Position numbers and translations under genes: made by a program. The notes beneath the pieces were generated by a model. That model was not told where the DNA came from, did no database searches, and was given only the letters and a program-made list of their open reading frames with translations. Of a DNA stretch of 64,000 nt, positions 32,960 through 42,640 are shown piece after piece. The stretch is taken from the NCBI GenBank assembly GCA_963575745.1, contig CAUYUJ010013836.1:294488-358487 (forward strand), given 5' to 3'. This DNA is from Prorocentrum cordatum (lineage: Eukaryota; Sar; Dinophyceae; Prorocentrales; Prorocentraceae). Every line of letters begins with the position of its first letter. Position 1 is the first letter of the stretch.

Positions 32960-34414
32960 ATGGGCAGCGGCCGCCGCAAGGACAAGAATGTTCGCAGGAA
33001 GGTGCTGCGTTCGGATGGCTCGGACATGTCTTTCTCATCTTCGGCATCTCCCTCGACTGGTGCTTCTCGCCGTGTTCGTCGCGATGACCATCGGCCCCCG
33101 CCTAGCCCAGGCGCCGCCAGCCCCCCGCGTTCGCGGAGCGCTGGTCGCAGCACAGCCCGTGGCGAGGCCCTCAGCGGACCGATGTCTCGGGAAGACGCCC
33201 ACATGCTGGACCTGTGCCCCACTTTCCCGAACAACGAGCAGGCCGCCGCCGAGTCGGCCAAGGCGCATCGCCCTGGCGCCCTTCCTGAACCTGATGCTGG
33301 TCTGCGGGCCCCTGGGACGCCTATCGTGGGTCTCCCCACGCCGCCTCTCGAGCCTGGCTGCACTGCGTGCTGGCCACCTGGCGCTGACCCTTGGGCTGAT
33401 CACCTCCGCCGCTCCCCTGGTCGCTCTGGTGCCCCTCCTCCACATGCTCCTGGTGACGCCTCAGTTGCTGGAGTGGCCTCTGGCAAGGCGGTCGCACTGG
33501 CGGACGCTATCCCTGGCATGTCCGAGATGCTCGAGCGCTTCAAGTCTGACATCATCGCGGAGATGTCTCGCGCCTCCACCGAATCCATCGCCAATATGGT
33601 CCGCTCAGAGCTTCCGCGAACCATTTCAAATGTGGTGCAGCCCCTCGTCGCCCAGCTGGACTCAGCGATGCAAGCGAGGTTCAGAGCCCAGGAGCTCCGC
33701 ATGGTCGAGGTGGAAAAGCGTCTGGGCGCTGCCGAGTCCGCGCGCTCCTCCCTCACGGAGCACTTCACCAAGCTGGAGCAGGTGCTGGACCTCGCCCGCG
33801 CCGCCCCTCGCGAGCCCATTGCTCGGACCGCAGAGTGGCAGCGCGCCACGGACCCTGGCATCTTCGTCATCACGGCGAAGGAGGATGTTGGCAAGAATCT
33901 GGTCGTGGATTCGCTGGCAGGCTGGGTGCAGGATGCCAACTACGAAGTGGGCAAAGACTGTGAGCTGGAGGGCGACGAGCTGGGCCGCAGGTTCATCATT
34001 CGCTTCAAGGGTCTCGCGACCACGTGTGCTGCGCGGGTTCGCCAGGCTCATGCACTCCTTCGGGACGCCCACGGCGTCTGGCGGCAATTCTCCGCCCCGA
34101 TGCCTGGTGGGCGGCGCGTCCCGATCTATGTCAGCATCGATCGCAACAGATTCGAGATCTCCAGGGAGCGCTGCACCAAGAGGCTGCGCGGCAAGCTCCA
34201 GGACTTCACTGGGAAAAGGGTCTTCATGGACAAGGACGCGGGCACGCTGTCCATCGACTGGGAGGTCCTCGCCCGCGTCGTCGTCGACCCGTCCGCGCCC
34301 ACAAAGGTGCAATGGAATATGGGCGCCTTATCTGATCTTCGTTTGGCTCGGGCTGATATGGACAGGCTTGCTAACGAGCTCTTCCTGCCCAAGAACATTG
34401 AGTGGAGTGGGTAA
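32960..34414 (+). CDS. LINE ORF1-like protein (coiled coil, nucleic-acid binding-like)
   Basis: 484 residues from the ATG at 32960 (MGSGRRKDKNVRRKVLR) to TAA. That ATG is chosen because it is the first in frame after the DinoSL. The N-terminus is basic and Ser/Pro/Arg-rich (1-180). Residues about 187-280 form a likely coiled coil starting MSEMLERFKSDIIAEM and passing through VEVEKRLGAAESARSS. A globular part (about 295-470) contains GIFVITAKEDVGK, RRFIIRFKGL and VPIYVSIDRNRFEISRERC, a layout like RNA-recognition-type ORF1 C-terminal domains. ORF1 proteins of LINEs chaperone the element RNA, and this role is inferred from position and layout. The frame is intact, and its stop overlaps the start of the next open frame. 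Confidence 0.75.
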   Translation: MGSGRRKDKNVRRKVLRSDGSDMSFSSSASPSTGASRRVRRDDHRPPPSPGAASPPRSRSAGRSTARGEALSGPMSREDAHMLDLCPTFPNNEQAAAESAKAHRPGALPEPDAGLRAPGTPIVGLPTPPLEPGCTACWPPGADPWADHLRRSPGRSGAPPPHAPGDASVAGVASGKAVALADAIPGMSEMLERFKSDIIAEMSRASTESIANMVRSELPRTISNVVQPLVAQLDSAMQARFRAQELRMVEVEKRLGAAESARSSLTEHFTKLEQVLDLARAAPREPIARTAEWQRATDPGIFVITAKEDVGKNLVVDSLAGWVQDANYEVGKDCELEGDELGRRFIIRFKGLATTCAARVRQAHALLRDAHGVWRQFSAPMPGGRRVPIYVSIDRNRFEISRERCTKRLRGKLQDFTGKRVFMDKDAGTLSIDWEVLARVVVDPSAPTKVQWNMGALSDLRLARADMDRLANELFLPKNIEWSG

Positions 34415-34442
34415 CACGTTCTGCACTTCCGACCAGCTGGTC

Positions 34443-35847
34443 TTCAACAGCTGGAACTGCCGTACTTCATCACCAGTCCTCCGTCATGGCCCGCAAGGCC
34501 GACATCGTGCACTCCCTCCTCTCGCCCTCCTCCATCACGGCCCTACAAGAAGTTCATGGTCCCCCCGCGGCTGTCGAGGAACTCCTCTCACGTCTTCGCG
34601 GTGGAGTCGCGGTCTTTGGCTCTGCTGGACGTGGTGGCGTTTGCACCCTCATCCCCTCCTCCCTCATGACGGACATCCAGGTCACGCCCCTCGAGATCGT
34701 GGTGGGGAGGGTGCTTTGCCTGAAGCTCGTCCACAAGCGCTCTGGCTTCTGTTGGCACAACTGGAACGTTCACAACCACGATCTTGAAGCGAAGGACTTC
34801 GCCGCCATCTGGCAAGCGCTTTCGCCCCAGCTGGAGAAGGTTCGACACGACCCCCTGAAGTTCAGTATCCTCATGATCGGCGACTTCAACCTTGCCGACG
34901 AGGAGGTCGACTACTCCACCGCGGAGCTGGTCTACGTCCGCGGTCGCCTGCGTCGCCCCGCCCCTGGCCCCGCTGGCTCCGCCGCGGCGCGTGCCTCCGC
35001 TGGTCGCCAGTCCCGCGCCGGGCGCTCGAGATGGGCGAGGATCTTTAGGCATCTCACGGAGCTCGTTGCACCTGGCCTCAGCCACTTCCACGTGGGCACG
35101 CGCGCGGGCCCCCGCATTGACAGGTGCTTCACGGCGACGCCTCCTTGGCTTCTTTGCCAGCTCTGGCAATGCGCTCGGCGCCGTGGTGAACCTCAAGAGT
35201 TCCGCGACGCGCTCCTCTCCGACCACGTCCCGCTGGAGGTCTCATGGCAATCGCGGCGATGGGAGTCCAATGGCGAGCCCCGCTCTCGGAAGTTCCCTCG
35301 CAGCATCTTCAGCGATCCCCTCTACATGCCGATCCTCGTGGAGTACGAGAAGATTGCTGGCATCGGCGAGTTCGACACGTTCGCGTGCTCCTCTGCGGCG
35401 AACCTCCACCTCTCGGCGCCGACGGAGCTGGAGTTGGCGACCCGCTGCCGGCAGGCTGCTGCGCGGGCTGTCCGCGATCTGCAGCTGCGTGACCGCCCAA
35501 GGATTCGTGAGAGCCGCTCCATGCTCCTGCGCTCTCTTGCTCGGGCTGTTTGGCGTCAGGATTCTCGCTTGGGTAACATCCTCTGGCAGAGGCATCCGTG
35601 GCTCCGTTCCTTCTTCTCCGTGGACCCGTCGTCCTCGTCTGTCGTCCTCGCCTCCCCCGATGCCTTTGCCCGTGCGCATTCCGATTTGCAGCTCCAGGAG
35701 GCCCGAGCCGAAACCGAACGGCTCCAACGGGCTGAACGGGCCTCTAGGGCGCAAGGACGCCAAGCTCGTCTCCGTTCCCAAGCGAGAGCCTTAAGACGTC
35801 GTGCCCAGATCTGGTCCCCATTCAATCGGAGGGGGTACTTGGCGTGA
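34443..35847 (+). pseudogene. LINE APE-type endonuclease domain, frameshifted
   Basis: The apurinic-endonuclease fold of LINE ORF2 is recognisable. The N-terminal strand motif FNSWNCR (34443-34463) is in frame 0. The rest is in frame 1 from about 34483: MARKADIVHSLL, ITALQEVHG (catalytic Glu), CWHNWNVHNHDL, LMIGDFNLAD (catalytic Asp/Asn), RIDRCF and LLSDHVPLEV (catalytic Asp/His). The enzyme would nick target DNA to prime reverse transcription. A frame change lies between WNCR and MARK. After the nuclease comes an Arg-rich linker (RAERASRAQGRQARLR), then an in-frame TGA at 35845-35847, after which the same frame continues into the RT. The first Met in frame 1 is at 34486. Confidence 0.85.
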
Positions 35848-36648
35848 GTGGTGGAGGGTGGTTTGGACGGGGCTGCCTCGACTGTTCATGCCTCTGCCGA
35901 GGGCCAGACTGCGGCCCTCAGGGCCTACTGGAGCCCGATCTTTGAACAGCGGCAGGAAGTCCCGCGCTGGGGTCAGCGCTATCTCTCGAAGTTTGCCTCC
36001 GAGCAGGACTTTTCCCAACTCTGTCCTCCCTCGCTCGCCTCGATCCGACGTTTCATTCGACGTGTTTCGCGCGCGGAACCTGGCCCTGATGGGCTTGCGT
36101 ATGCCGCCTGGGGATTCGGACAAGGCCCCCTGGTCCTTTTAAACGCGTTCCACTGGCTGGCGAGCGGCCAACGTACGCATCTCGACTTTTATGCATGTCT
36201 GCAGGTCTTCATTCCGAAGGGGGTCCTCGATGGCGATGACGAGCGCTCTGGAGGGGTTGTTCGCCACGGGAAGGACACCCGCCCCATCGGTTTGGAAAAC
36301 ACGAGCAACAAGATCGTTGCTGGGGTCGCCAACTCGGGTCTGTCGGATGTGGTGAAACAGATTGGCGCCCCCGTGCAGCGAGGCTTCATTCGAGGCCGCA
36401 ACTTCGTTTCAAACGTATACGAGCTCGATGCTCACGCCAGACTCATCAGTGCACGAGGGCTACCAGAAGGGGCCATTTTGGCCTTCGACTTTGCCCAGGC
36501 CCTTCCATCGGTCAGCCAGCCCTGGCTGATGTGTGCGCTGCGACAGGTCAAACTTCCTCGCGGGTGCTCGCTCGCGATTCAAGGCTTCTATCATCTCAAC
36601 CCTGTCTCTTCTCTGTCCGCGGTCTCCTTCTTCCTCTCTTCTTCATGA
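35848..36648 (+). pseudogene. LINE reverse transcriptase, N-terminal part
   Basis: Continues the endonuclease frame directly after a TGA. RT blocks are in order: linker (AYWSPIFEQRQ), AEPGPDGLAYAAW, LQVFIPKG, KDTRPIGLENTSNKI, QRGFIRGRNFVSNVYE, and motif A as AFDFAQALPS with the catalytic Asp. Reading is lost near 36600-36645 in a pyrimidine-rich stretch, where the protein moves to frame 0 before motif B. Confidence 0.9.
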
Positions 36649-38198
36649 TCTCTGGCGTGCTTCGAGGCTGTCCTCTCAGCGGCAGCCCTTTTGTCATTGC
36701 GATTGATAGCTTTCTTTGGGACATGTTTCGTAGTGTGCAGAGACCAGGTCATCGCCAGATTCGGGCCTGTGCAGATGACATCGGCGCCGTTCTTTCATCT
36801 CGGAAAGGCTATCGCGAGACTGCCCGTATCTTTCGTACTGCCGAACATCTTGCGGGGCTCGCTCTCAAAGCCGAGAAATGCCGTGTCGTCCCGCTTAGTG
36901 CTGCCCTCTCCGACAGTCTCACCAGCGACTTTCGACAGCTCCTCCGTGAATGCACCTGTGCCCGTCCTGAAGCCACCGCCCCACCGAGTTCGGCCTGCTG
37001 GGGGGAATTCGAAATTGCTTCCGAGGTTCTGTACTTGGGGTTTTGGCTTCGTCCTTGGGTCGACTCTCTGCGCAACCTTCGTGCTCCTCTCAACAAGATG
37101 GCCACCAGGACTAGGGCGATCGCGGATGTGAGGCAGGATCTCTCGACGGGGGTTTCTCTTTACAGCCAGCGGGCGCTCAGTGTCCCATCATATGTTCTGC
37201 AGTTGGTCCCGATCCCTTGGGAGGTCGCCAAAATCGAGCGGCAGTTTCTGGCCCAAGTCTTCAAGTGGCCGATGTCGGCACTCCGTTACTCCGATTGGTT
37301 TAACCTCGGCACTTGGGGCGGCCCACGAGTGCGGTCGCTCTACATCACTGCTGCCGCCGCTGCCATGCGTACCGCTCTTGTCACGCTCCCGCACTGGCCC
37401 TCTACTCTCCGCATGCTTCGGGAAGGTCTTGTCGAGCATTGCCCCGTGGCGCTCTGGCAGTCGCCCCTCCTCGCCCCTGCCTTCTGGCGTTCCCCGCTTC
37501 TTGTCCCCTACCTCGAAGCCGCTGCGAAGGGATTTCCTTGGGATCGCGGGCTGTGTGTGGGCGGCGGGAGGGCGGTTCGGCGGTTCCTTGAAGGCTCTAC
37601 GATCCCCAGGCCCAAGTGGCAACGGATTTTCGCTGCGGAGCTGCAGGCAGAAGTGTTCTCCCTCTCTCTCGAGGGCTTTCTGGAACGACGAGTGCGTGCG
37701 TGGTTCGCTCCGGCTCTTGGCGGGGGGGAGGTGGACAGGGAATTCCTTCGAGAGCGCCTGCGGGATGTGCCCCCGTCGTGGCCTCCAATCATGTTGCGCA
37801 CCTGGCTCGGCGCCTGGATCGCAGGATGCCGAATGCAGCGCCTGCAGCAATGCATTTTCGGTTGCGATGTCCTTGGGACAGCGACCCGCTACCTGCGCCA
37901 CTGCCGCCGTCTCCACCTTCACGCCGCCATCGTTCTCCGCCCCGATCTTCCTTCGTGTATCCTGGCTCGTCTCGGTCTCAGAGGTGATTTCGTCTTTGTC
38001 ATTGCTATGTATCATCTATTTCGTCTTGCTGCGGCCCGCGCAGGGAGGACAGGTCATCCCCTGTCCCTCGAGGAGGCCGCGGCGCTGCAGGCCCCAGCCC
38101 GCATCGCGCTCCGACTTCCGTTGCGTCACCGCCAGTCACTTTTCCTCGATGCTGGCATGTTGAGGCGGAGAGTCGTCGAGCTGCGAGGCGGGGCGTAA
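36640..38198 (+). pseudogene. LINE reverse transcriptase, C-terminal part
   Basis: The frame 0 segment is open from 36531. Homology resumes at about 36640 with MISGVLRGCPLSGSPF (motif B), then IRACADDIGAVL (motif C, catalytic Asp pair), LALKAEKCRVVPL and VLYLGFWLRP (thumb). The connection region follows (RALSVPSYVLQLVPIP, FNLGTWGGPRVRSLY). Near the end, QQCIFGCDVLGTATRYLRHC is a degenerate version of the C-terminal Cys/His motif in the related copies. It stops at TAA 38196-38198. No RNase H domain was seen, unlike family B. Confidence 0.9.
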
Positions 38199-38226
38199 GC
38201 TGACAGACATGGAGGGGAACGCTGTG

Positions 38227-38243
38227 CCTCCATCTCCCCCTCC
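38227..38243. repeat. Candidate target-site duplication, right copy
   Basis: Identical 17-bp partner of 32767-32783, starting 29 bp after the RT stop codon. Confidence 0.6.
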
Positions 38244-38485
38244 CCCTCCTCCTCCTCCTCCTCCTCCTCCTCGTCCTCCTCTTCCTCCTCCTTCGTCTCC
38301 ACCTCCTCCGTCTTCTCCTCCTCCTCCTCCTTCTCCTCCTGCTTCTCCTCCTCCTCCTCCTCCTCCTCCTCCTCCTCCGCCCCCACCTCCTCCGTCTCCT
38401 CCTCCTCCTCCTCCTCCTTGTCCTCCCTCCCCCTCCTCCTCCTCCTCCTCCTCCTTTTTCTTCTTCTCCTCCTCCTCCTCGAGCT
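38227..38485. repeat. (CCT)n microsatellite flanking LINE 3' end
   Basis: CCT triplets with higher-order motifs (CTTCGTCTCCACCTCCTCCG) that recur in the array at 40694-41285, so the two arrays are related beyond the triplet. Confidence 0.95.
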
Positions 38486-38992
38486 GCCGCGACCCCAGCA
38501 CCCGTCCACCTTTTGGACGGGTGTCCACTGGCGTCAGGCGTGTGAGGATAGTCCATGCGCGCCAGGCCGAGAAGATTAACCACAATGCTCTCAAAACCCT
38601 CACTCCGCGGGCGTGTGTCCATCAGGTTTTTTTCCTCGGCGCCAGCCCGCCGGGGCGCCGGCGACAGGGCACGCCCCGAAAAAAAAACTGCCTGGGGGGG
38701 GCAGGAGGGAGGGGGCAGGAGGAAATTGGAAGACGGAGGAGACGGACGCGCGGCGGGGAGGTGTGAGCCACCAGACCCCCCTCTTAGGCGCTCGCGCGCC
38801 CGCCGGAGGCGAGGGGCGGGGGAGAAGAGGGGAAGGGGGGGGGAGGGGGGGAGAAAAAAAGGCGCGGTGGCACTGCAGTCAGGCGGGGCCCCGGCGAAGG
38901 GAGAGCGGAGAGGAGGGAGGAAGACGAGCGGGCGCAGGAGCGGGGAAGGGAAAAAGAGGTAAAGTAGAGTAGAAGCAACGGAGTCTCAGCGC
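38486..38992. other. Spacer between two retroelements
   Basis: GC-rich sequence with G and A homopolymer runs. No poly(T) marks the end of the minus-strand element, and no gene was recognised. Confidence 0.4.
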
Positions 38993-40693
38993 TCAGCGAA
39001 GGCCGGCGGCTCTCCGGCGCTGCAGGGCCAGCTGCGTCTGGACGACGCAGCTGACCACCTTGTAGGCGCGGATGAGTTCCGCGGCCTGCTGGTCCGCCGG
39101 CAGCGTCTTCGCCTGGCGCACCAGCCACTGGCGGGCCTCGCCCCCCAGGCGGCCCGGCGCCTCCACCGCGAAGGGCGTGAGGCGGTCGCTTGGGTAGCGC
39201 GCGTGCTTCTCGCGCTCGGCTGCGCGAGCGGCCTCGCCTGGCCTGCGGGCGGCCCTGGCCACGACGTGCTCTGCCGCCGTGTGACGCACGAACACGTCAA
39301 GCCAATGCCGCCCCGCGCCATCAAAGTATTCTATGTCCAGGATGGCGCGCTCCTGAAGGTCGGCGTCTAGCGGGTCGGTTTGCCGCCGCTCCCGCTGGCG
39401 GTCCCACGTGGGAGCTCTTTGCTCCTGCAAGGGGTCGTGGTGGAACCACCGCTTGATGAGGCCGGCCACGGAATCCTCGAGCCTCCCGTGGCGCACCACC
39501 ACTCCGCCCCCGTGGGCACAGATGGCGGCGTGCGTGCCCCGGCCGTCCAGTGGAACCGAGCAGGGGGCCGCCGCCGCGCCGGCCCCGCGGCTCCTGTTCT
39601 GGCACGCGTCGGCGGCCACGGCCAGTTCTGCCCGCGAGCATTCGGGCCTTCGCACCAGCGCCCGCGCTCGGAGCGCCGACGACCAGAGCTCGTCCTCCAT
39701 GGTGCACGCCGGGTCGCTCGGGTACAGCAGGAAGGCAGCCGCGCCTGGGCCTCCAGCGCCCAGCAGCAGAGCTCTCTCGTGAACCGGCAAGCTCTGCCCC
39801 AAGGCCGCGCGGGTGTTCTTTTGCACAAGTTTCACGAGTTTGCTCTGCTTAGCCTGACTCTGGAGAGCCTCGAGGAGAGAAGCCCCGGGGGCTGGTTCAG
39901 CTCCGCGCCGCCGCAGCTCAGCCCGCACCCTGGCAAGCGTCTGCTCCAGGTCAGGCACTGCCTCGAGCAGCTCGCTCGCGGTCGCCCCTGCGTCGCTGGC
40001 GACCCGTTCCAGGGCGAAAACCCTTCCGGCCCAGAAGGCGGCTGCCCGGCGGTCGGATGCCCACTGCACTCCGGCCCCGCCCTCCTTACGCGAGATGCCG
40101 ATGACCTCCCGGTTCAGCGGGTCGAGGTTCCTGCCTGCCAAGTCTTCCCAGCAGCTGGCCAGCGCGTCGTCGTAGCGTTGCGTCTCTGGGTCGGTCGCCA
40201 GGGTTGCCCGTAAGGCGTGCTGGCTAGCGGCCCCGGCGTAGGTGCCGAGCAAGCTACCAGCTGCCTGCCTCCGCAGGCCGTGCCTCGTGAGCGGCCGGAG
40301 AGCCTGCCAGAGGGCGCCGAGCCGGTCTGTGACTGCGCCGAGGCCGCCTTCCTGCTGGCCGAGGAGGAAGGGGGCGTCCCCCTGGTCCCCGCGCGCCCTC
40401 AAGTGCGAGCCCAGGACTGGCAGCGCTGCCACGTAGTGAGGGCGCAGCCCGTCTGGGAGCCCCCCCGCGCCGGCCGGGACCCACACCAAGGTCTTGGTTG
40501 GGTTGAGCTCCAGGCCGTAGAGAGCCAGCGCTTGTTCCAGGAGGAGGAGCGCCTGTGCGGCCAGCGCCACTGGGACCACGAGGTAAGTATCGTCCAGGTA
40601 GGAGTACATCCTCGTTTCTGGGTCGAGGGGGCTGAGGTGCTCCAGGAAGGGTTGCAGGGCCTTGCGTTGGCCGACGGCGTAGGCGGCCGTTGG
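38993..40693 (-). pseudogene. Reverse transcriptase C-terminal half with nuclease-like tail, 5' part missing
   Basis: An open minus-strand frame of about 567 codons. It begins mid-RT at PTAAYAVGQRKALQPFLEHL (after motif B), then MYSYLDDTYLVVP (motif C, near 40583-40608) and YGLELNPTKTLVWVP (thumb). A long connection region follows. Near the C-terminus, ICAHGGGVVVRHGRLEDSV resembles a Cys/His plus RH motif. ERAILDIEYFDGAGRHWLDV, then VRH and AAEREKHARYP, fits the D-x(n)-D-x-V, E..K..Y pattern of restriction-like (PD-(D/E)XK) LINE nucleases. The nuclease assignment is inference. Upstream the frame runs straight into a CCT array read as Arg/Glu repeats, so RT motifs 0 to B are absent. It stops at TGA 38993-38995. 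Confidence 0.75.
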
Positions 40694-41285
40694 CCTCCTC
40701 CTCCTCCTCCTCCTCCTCCTCCGTCTCCTCCTCCTCTTCCTCCTCCTCCTCCTCCTCCTGCTCCTCCTTCTCCTCCTCCTCCTTCTCCTCCTCCTCCTCC
40801 TCCTCCTCCTCTTCGTCTTCCTCCTTTTTCTCCGCCTCGTTCTCCTCCTCCTCCTCCTCCATCTCCCCCTCCCTCCTCCTCTCCTCCTCCCTCCTCCTTC
40901 GTCTTTCTTCTCGCCTCTTCTCCTCCTCCTCCTCCTCTCCCCCCCCCCTCCCTCCTCCTCCTCTCTTCGTCTTCCTCCTTCTTCTCCGCTCTCGCCTCTC
41001 CTCCTCCTCCTCCATCTCCCCCTCCCCCTCCTCTCCTCCCTCCTCTCCTCTTCCTCCTCCTTCGTCTCCACCTCCTCCGTCTTTTCCTCCTCCTCCTCCT
41101 CCTCCTTCTCCTCCTCCCTTCTCCTCCTCCTCCTCCTCCTCCTCCTCCTCCTCCTCCTCCTCCTCCCTCCCCCCTCCTCCTGCTTCTCCTCCTCCTCCTC
41201 CTCCTCCTCCTCCTCCTTCGTCTCCACCTCCTCCGTCTTCTCCTCCTCCTTCGCCTCCTCCTTCTCCTTCTCCTCCTCCCCTTTC
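40694..41285. repeat. (CCT)n microsatellite array
   Basis: About 590 bp of CCT/TCC triplets with repeated TTCGTCTTCCTCC, CTTCGTCTCCACCTCCTCCG and CCTCCATCTCCCCCTCCC inserts. It abuts the truncated RT exactly at codon PTAA. Confidence 0.95.
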
Positions 41286-41724
41286 GTTGCCGCGCCCGAC
41301 GTCGGTTTGCGTGCCGTGCCGCTGCCGTTCTGCGCGCCGTGCTCGGCGCCGCGCAGAGCCCTGGAGAGCGCCGCCGAGCTGTGCCGTGCTCCGCGCTCTG
41401 CCCCGCCTGGCGCCCTGCTGCGAGCCATGCCGCGGCCGCGCTGTGGCTGCCGCCCGCGTCCGGGGCGGGGCAGCAAGTGCTTGGACTTTCGCCATGAAAT
41501 CGGCGACGTCACTAAGTCAAAAACCAGCCGCCCGATCCCAAAAGCGCCGGCCACCCAAGGGCCCTGGATTCGGCGGGCGGAATCGGGAGGGGCGATCTCG
41601 GGGTAGAGTTTTTATCCGAGGCTCTCGCCATTCACGACCTTCACCCCAATTCCGCCTGCCGCTTCCCGGGTCCTCGGGTGGCGGGCGTTTTTGGGATCGG
41701 GCGCTGTTTTCTGTTAGTCGCAGC

Positions 41725-41896
41725 GGGGAAGTGAGAAGGAGAAGGCCTTCTCAGAAGGCTCTGAAGTCCCGGGACCTTCTGAGAAGTTTCCTGAGCCTTC
41801 ACCAGGGACGCAGAAGAAGAACCTCTCAGAAGGCCGCGGAGGGCTTCTGAGAAGCCCCGCCGCCTTCTGAGAGGGCCTTCTCATTCTCACTTCCCC
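41725..41896. mobile_element. Inverted-repeat element with 33-bp arms
   Basis: The left arm begins GGGGAAGTGAGAAGGAGAAG (41725) and continues to TCAGAAGG (41758). The right arm (41863-41896) is its reverse complement with about two mismatches. The inside is dense in CTTCTGAGAAG palindromes. Related motifs occur at 31677-31765. There is no coding sequence. Confidence 0.65.
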
Positions 41897-42440
41897 CCCT
41901 CGCTCGCCGCCGATAAAAGGAGGCGGTCGCAACCCTTCCAGACGAGCAGTTCTGGACCCCCCCCAGACCAGCCACGAGAGGGCGGTCTTAGGCCCAGACC
42001 CCCCGGAGCCCTCCGAGACAGCCCGAGTCAGAGACCCCCTCCCTCATCAGACCACCCCCTCTTTTATCGCGAACTCCTGGGCGCCGGCAACCTCAGCAGC
42101 AGAGGCGGGCAGGCCGCGTCCTGTCGGGTGCTGTGGCTCGCGCCTGCAGCGTGCCATCCTGTTGTGCTCACCGCTCTCCGCGCCCTGGCGGGCGCTTGGT
42201 GTTGCGCGCTTGCAGCGTACTTTTCCCGCCCTCCCTTCCCCGTGCGTCTGTCGCTCGGGGGAACGAGCTGCAGCAGTGGCTCCGCTCGCCCGGGCTGACG
42301 CGCCACTGCGTCTTGCCCATGGTCGGCGCGACGACGCGCGGGACGACGACGCGAGGGCCAGGCAGAGTCCTCCCCCTCCTCTCCTCCCTTTCCTCCGTCC
42401 GTCCGTTGGTCCGTCCGCCCGTCCCTCCTCCTTCTCCTCC
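41897..42440. other. No gene recognised
   Basis: GC-rich unique sequence followed by a short CCT-rich stretch (42365-42445). Open frames are compositional. Confidence 0.4.
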
Positions 42441-42640
42441 TCCTCTGCCTTGGCGCGTGTTCTGAGGGTCATGGAGTTGATTGCATGCCTCAAGATCAAA
42501 GTCAGTAAGTGCACGGTGGTCCCCCTCTTCGGCCCCATCTCGGATTAGACGATTTCTGAAGTTCGACGCATGTATGCTGTACTTAGGTCTTTATCTAGGA
42601 CCCACTGCGACCACTGAGCGATGTTGGCGAGTACCCCTAG
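42440..42640 (+). pseudogene. Family A LINE RT thumb fragment (left piece of interrupted copy)
   Basis: LKIKVSKCTVVPLFGPISD (frame 0) parallels LALKAEKCRVVPLSAALSD of the main LINE. After a frame change, FLKFDACMLYLGLYLGPTAT, then ERCWRVPLAKV, parallels its VLYLGFWLRP ... RAPLNKM. Similarity ends near 42640, where the family B element starts. The matching downstream part resumes at 45240. Confidence 0.75.

Larger units (their letters stand above)
32781..38226 (+). mobile_element. Near full-length family A LINE retrotransposon
   Basis: The order is DinoSL, leader with a 10-codon upstream frame, ORF1 (32960-34414), APE-type endonuclease (34443-35847), RT (35848-38198) and a 28-bp 3' end without poly(A). 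It is flanked by the 17-bp repeat CCTCCATCTCCCCCTCC and by CCT arrays on both sides. The 5' end is complete, since the leader is intact, but the coding part carries two frame changes and one nonsense codon, so this copy is dead. Decayed relatives are at 8755-11340 and 42440-46241. Confidence 0.85.

Noticed and set aside
34402-34485. GTG at 34402 as the start of the endonuclease open frame
   Set aside because: GTG starts are not expected in nuclear genes, and the conserved N-terminal WNCR motif lies in another frame over the same bases, so this part of the frame is an artefact of a frameshift.
40217-41497. 426-codon plus-strand frame opposite the minus-strand RT
   Set aside because: It is the antisense shadow of the RT plus Pro/Ser/Leu translations of the CCT array.
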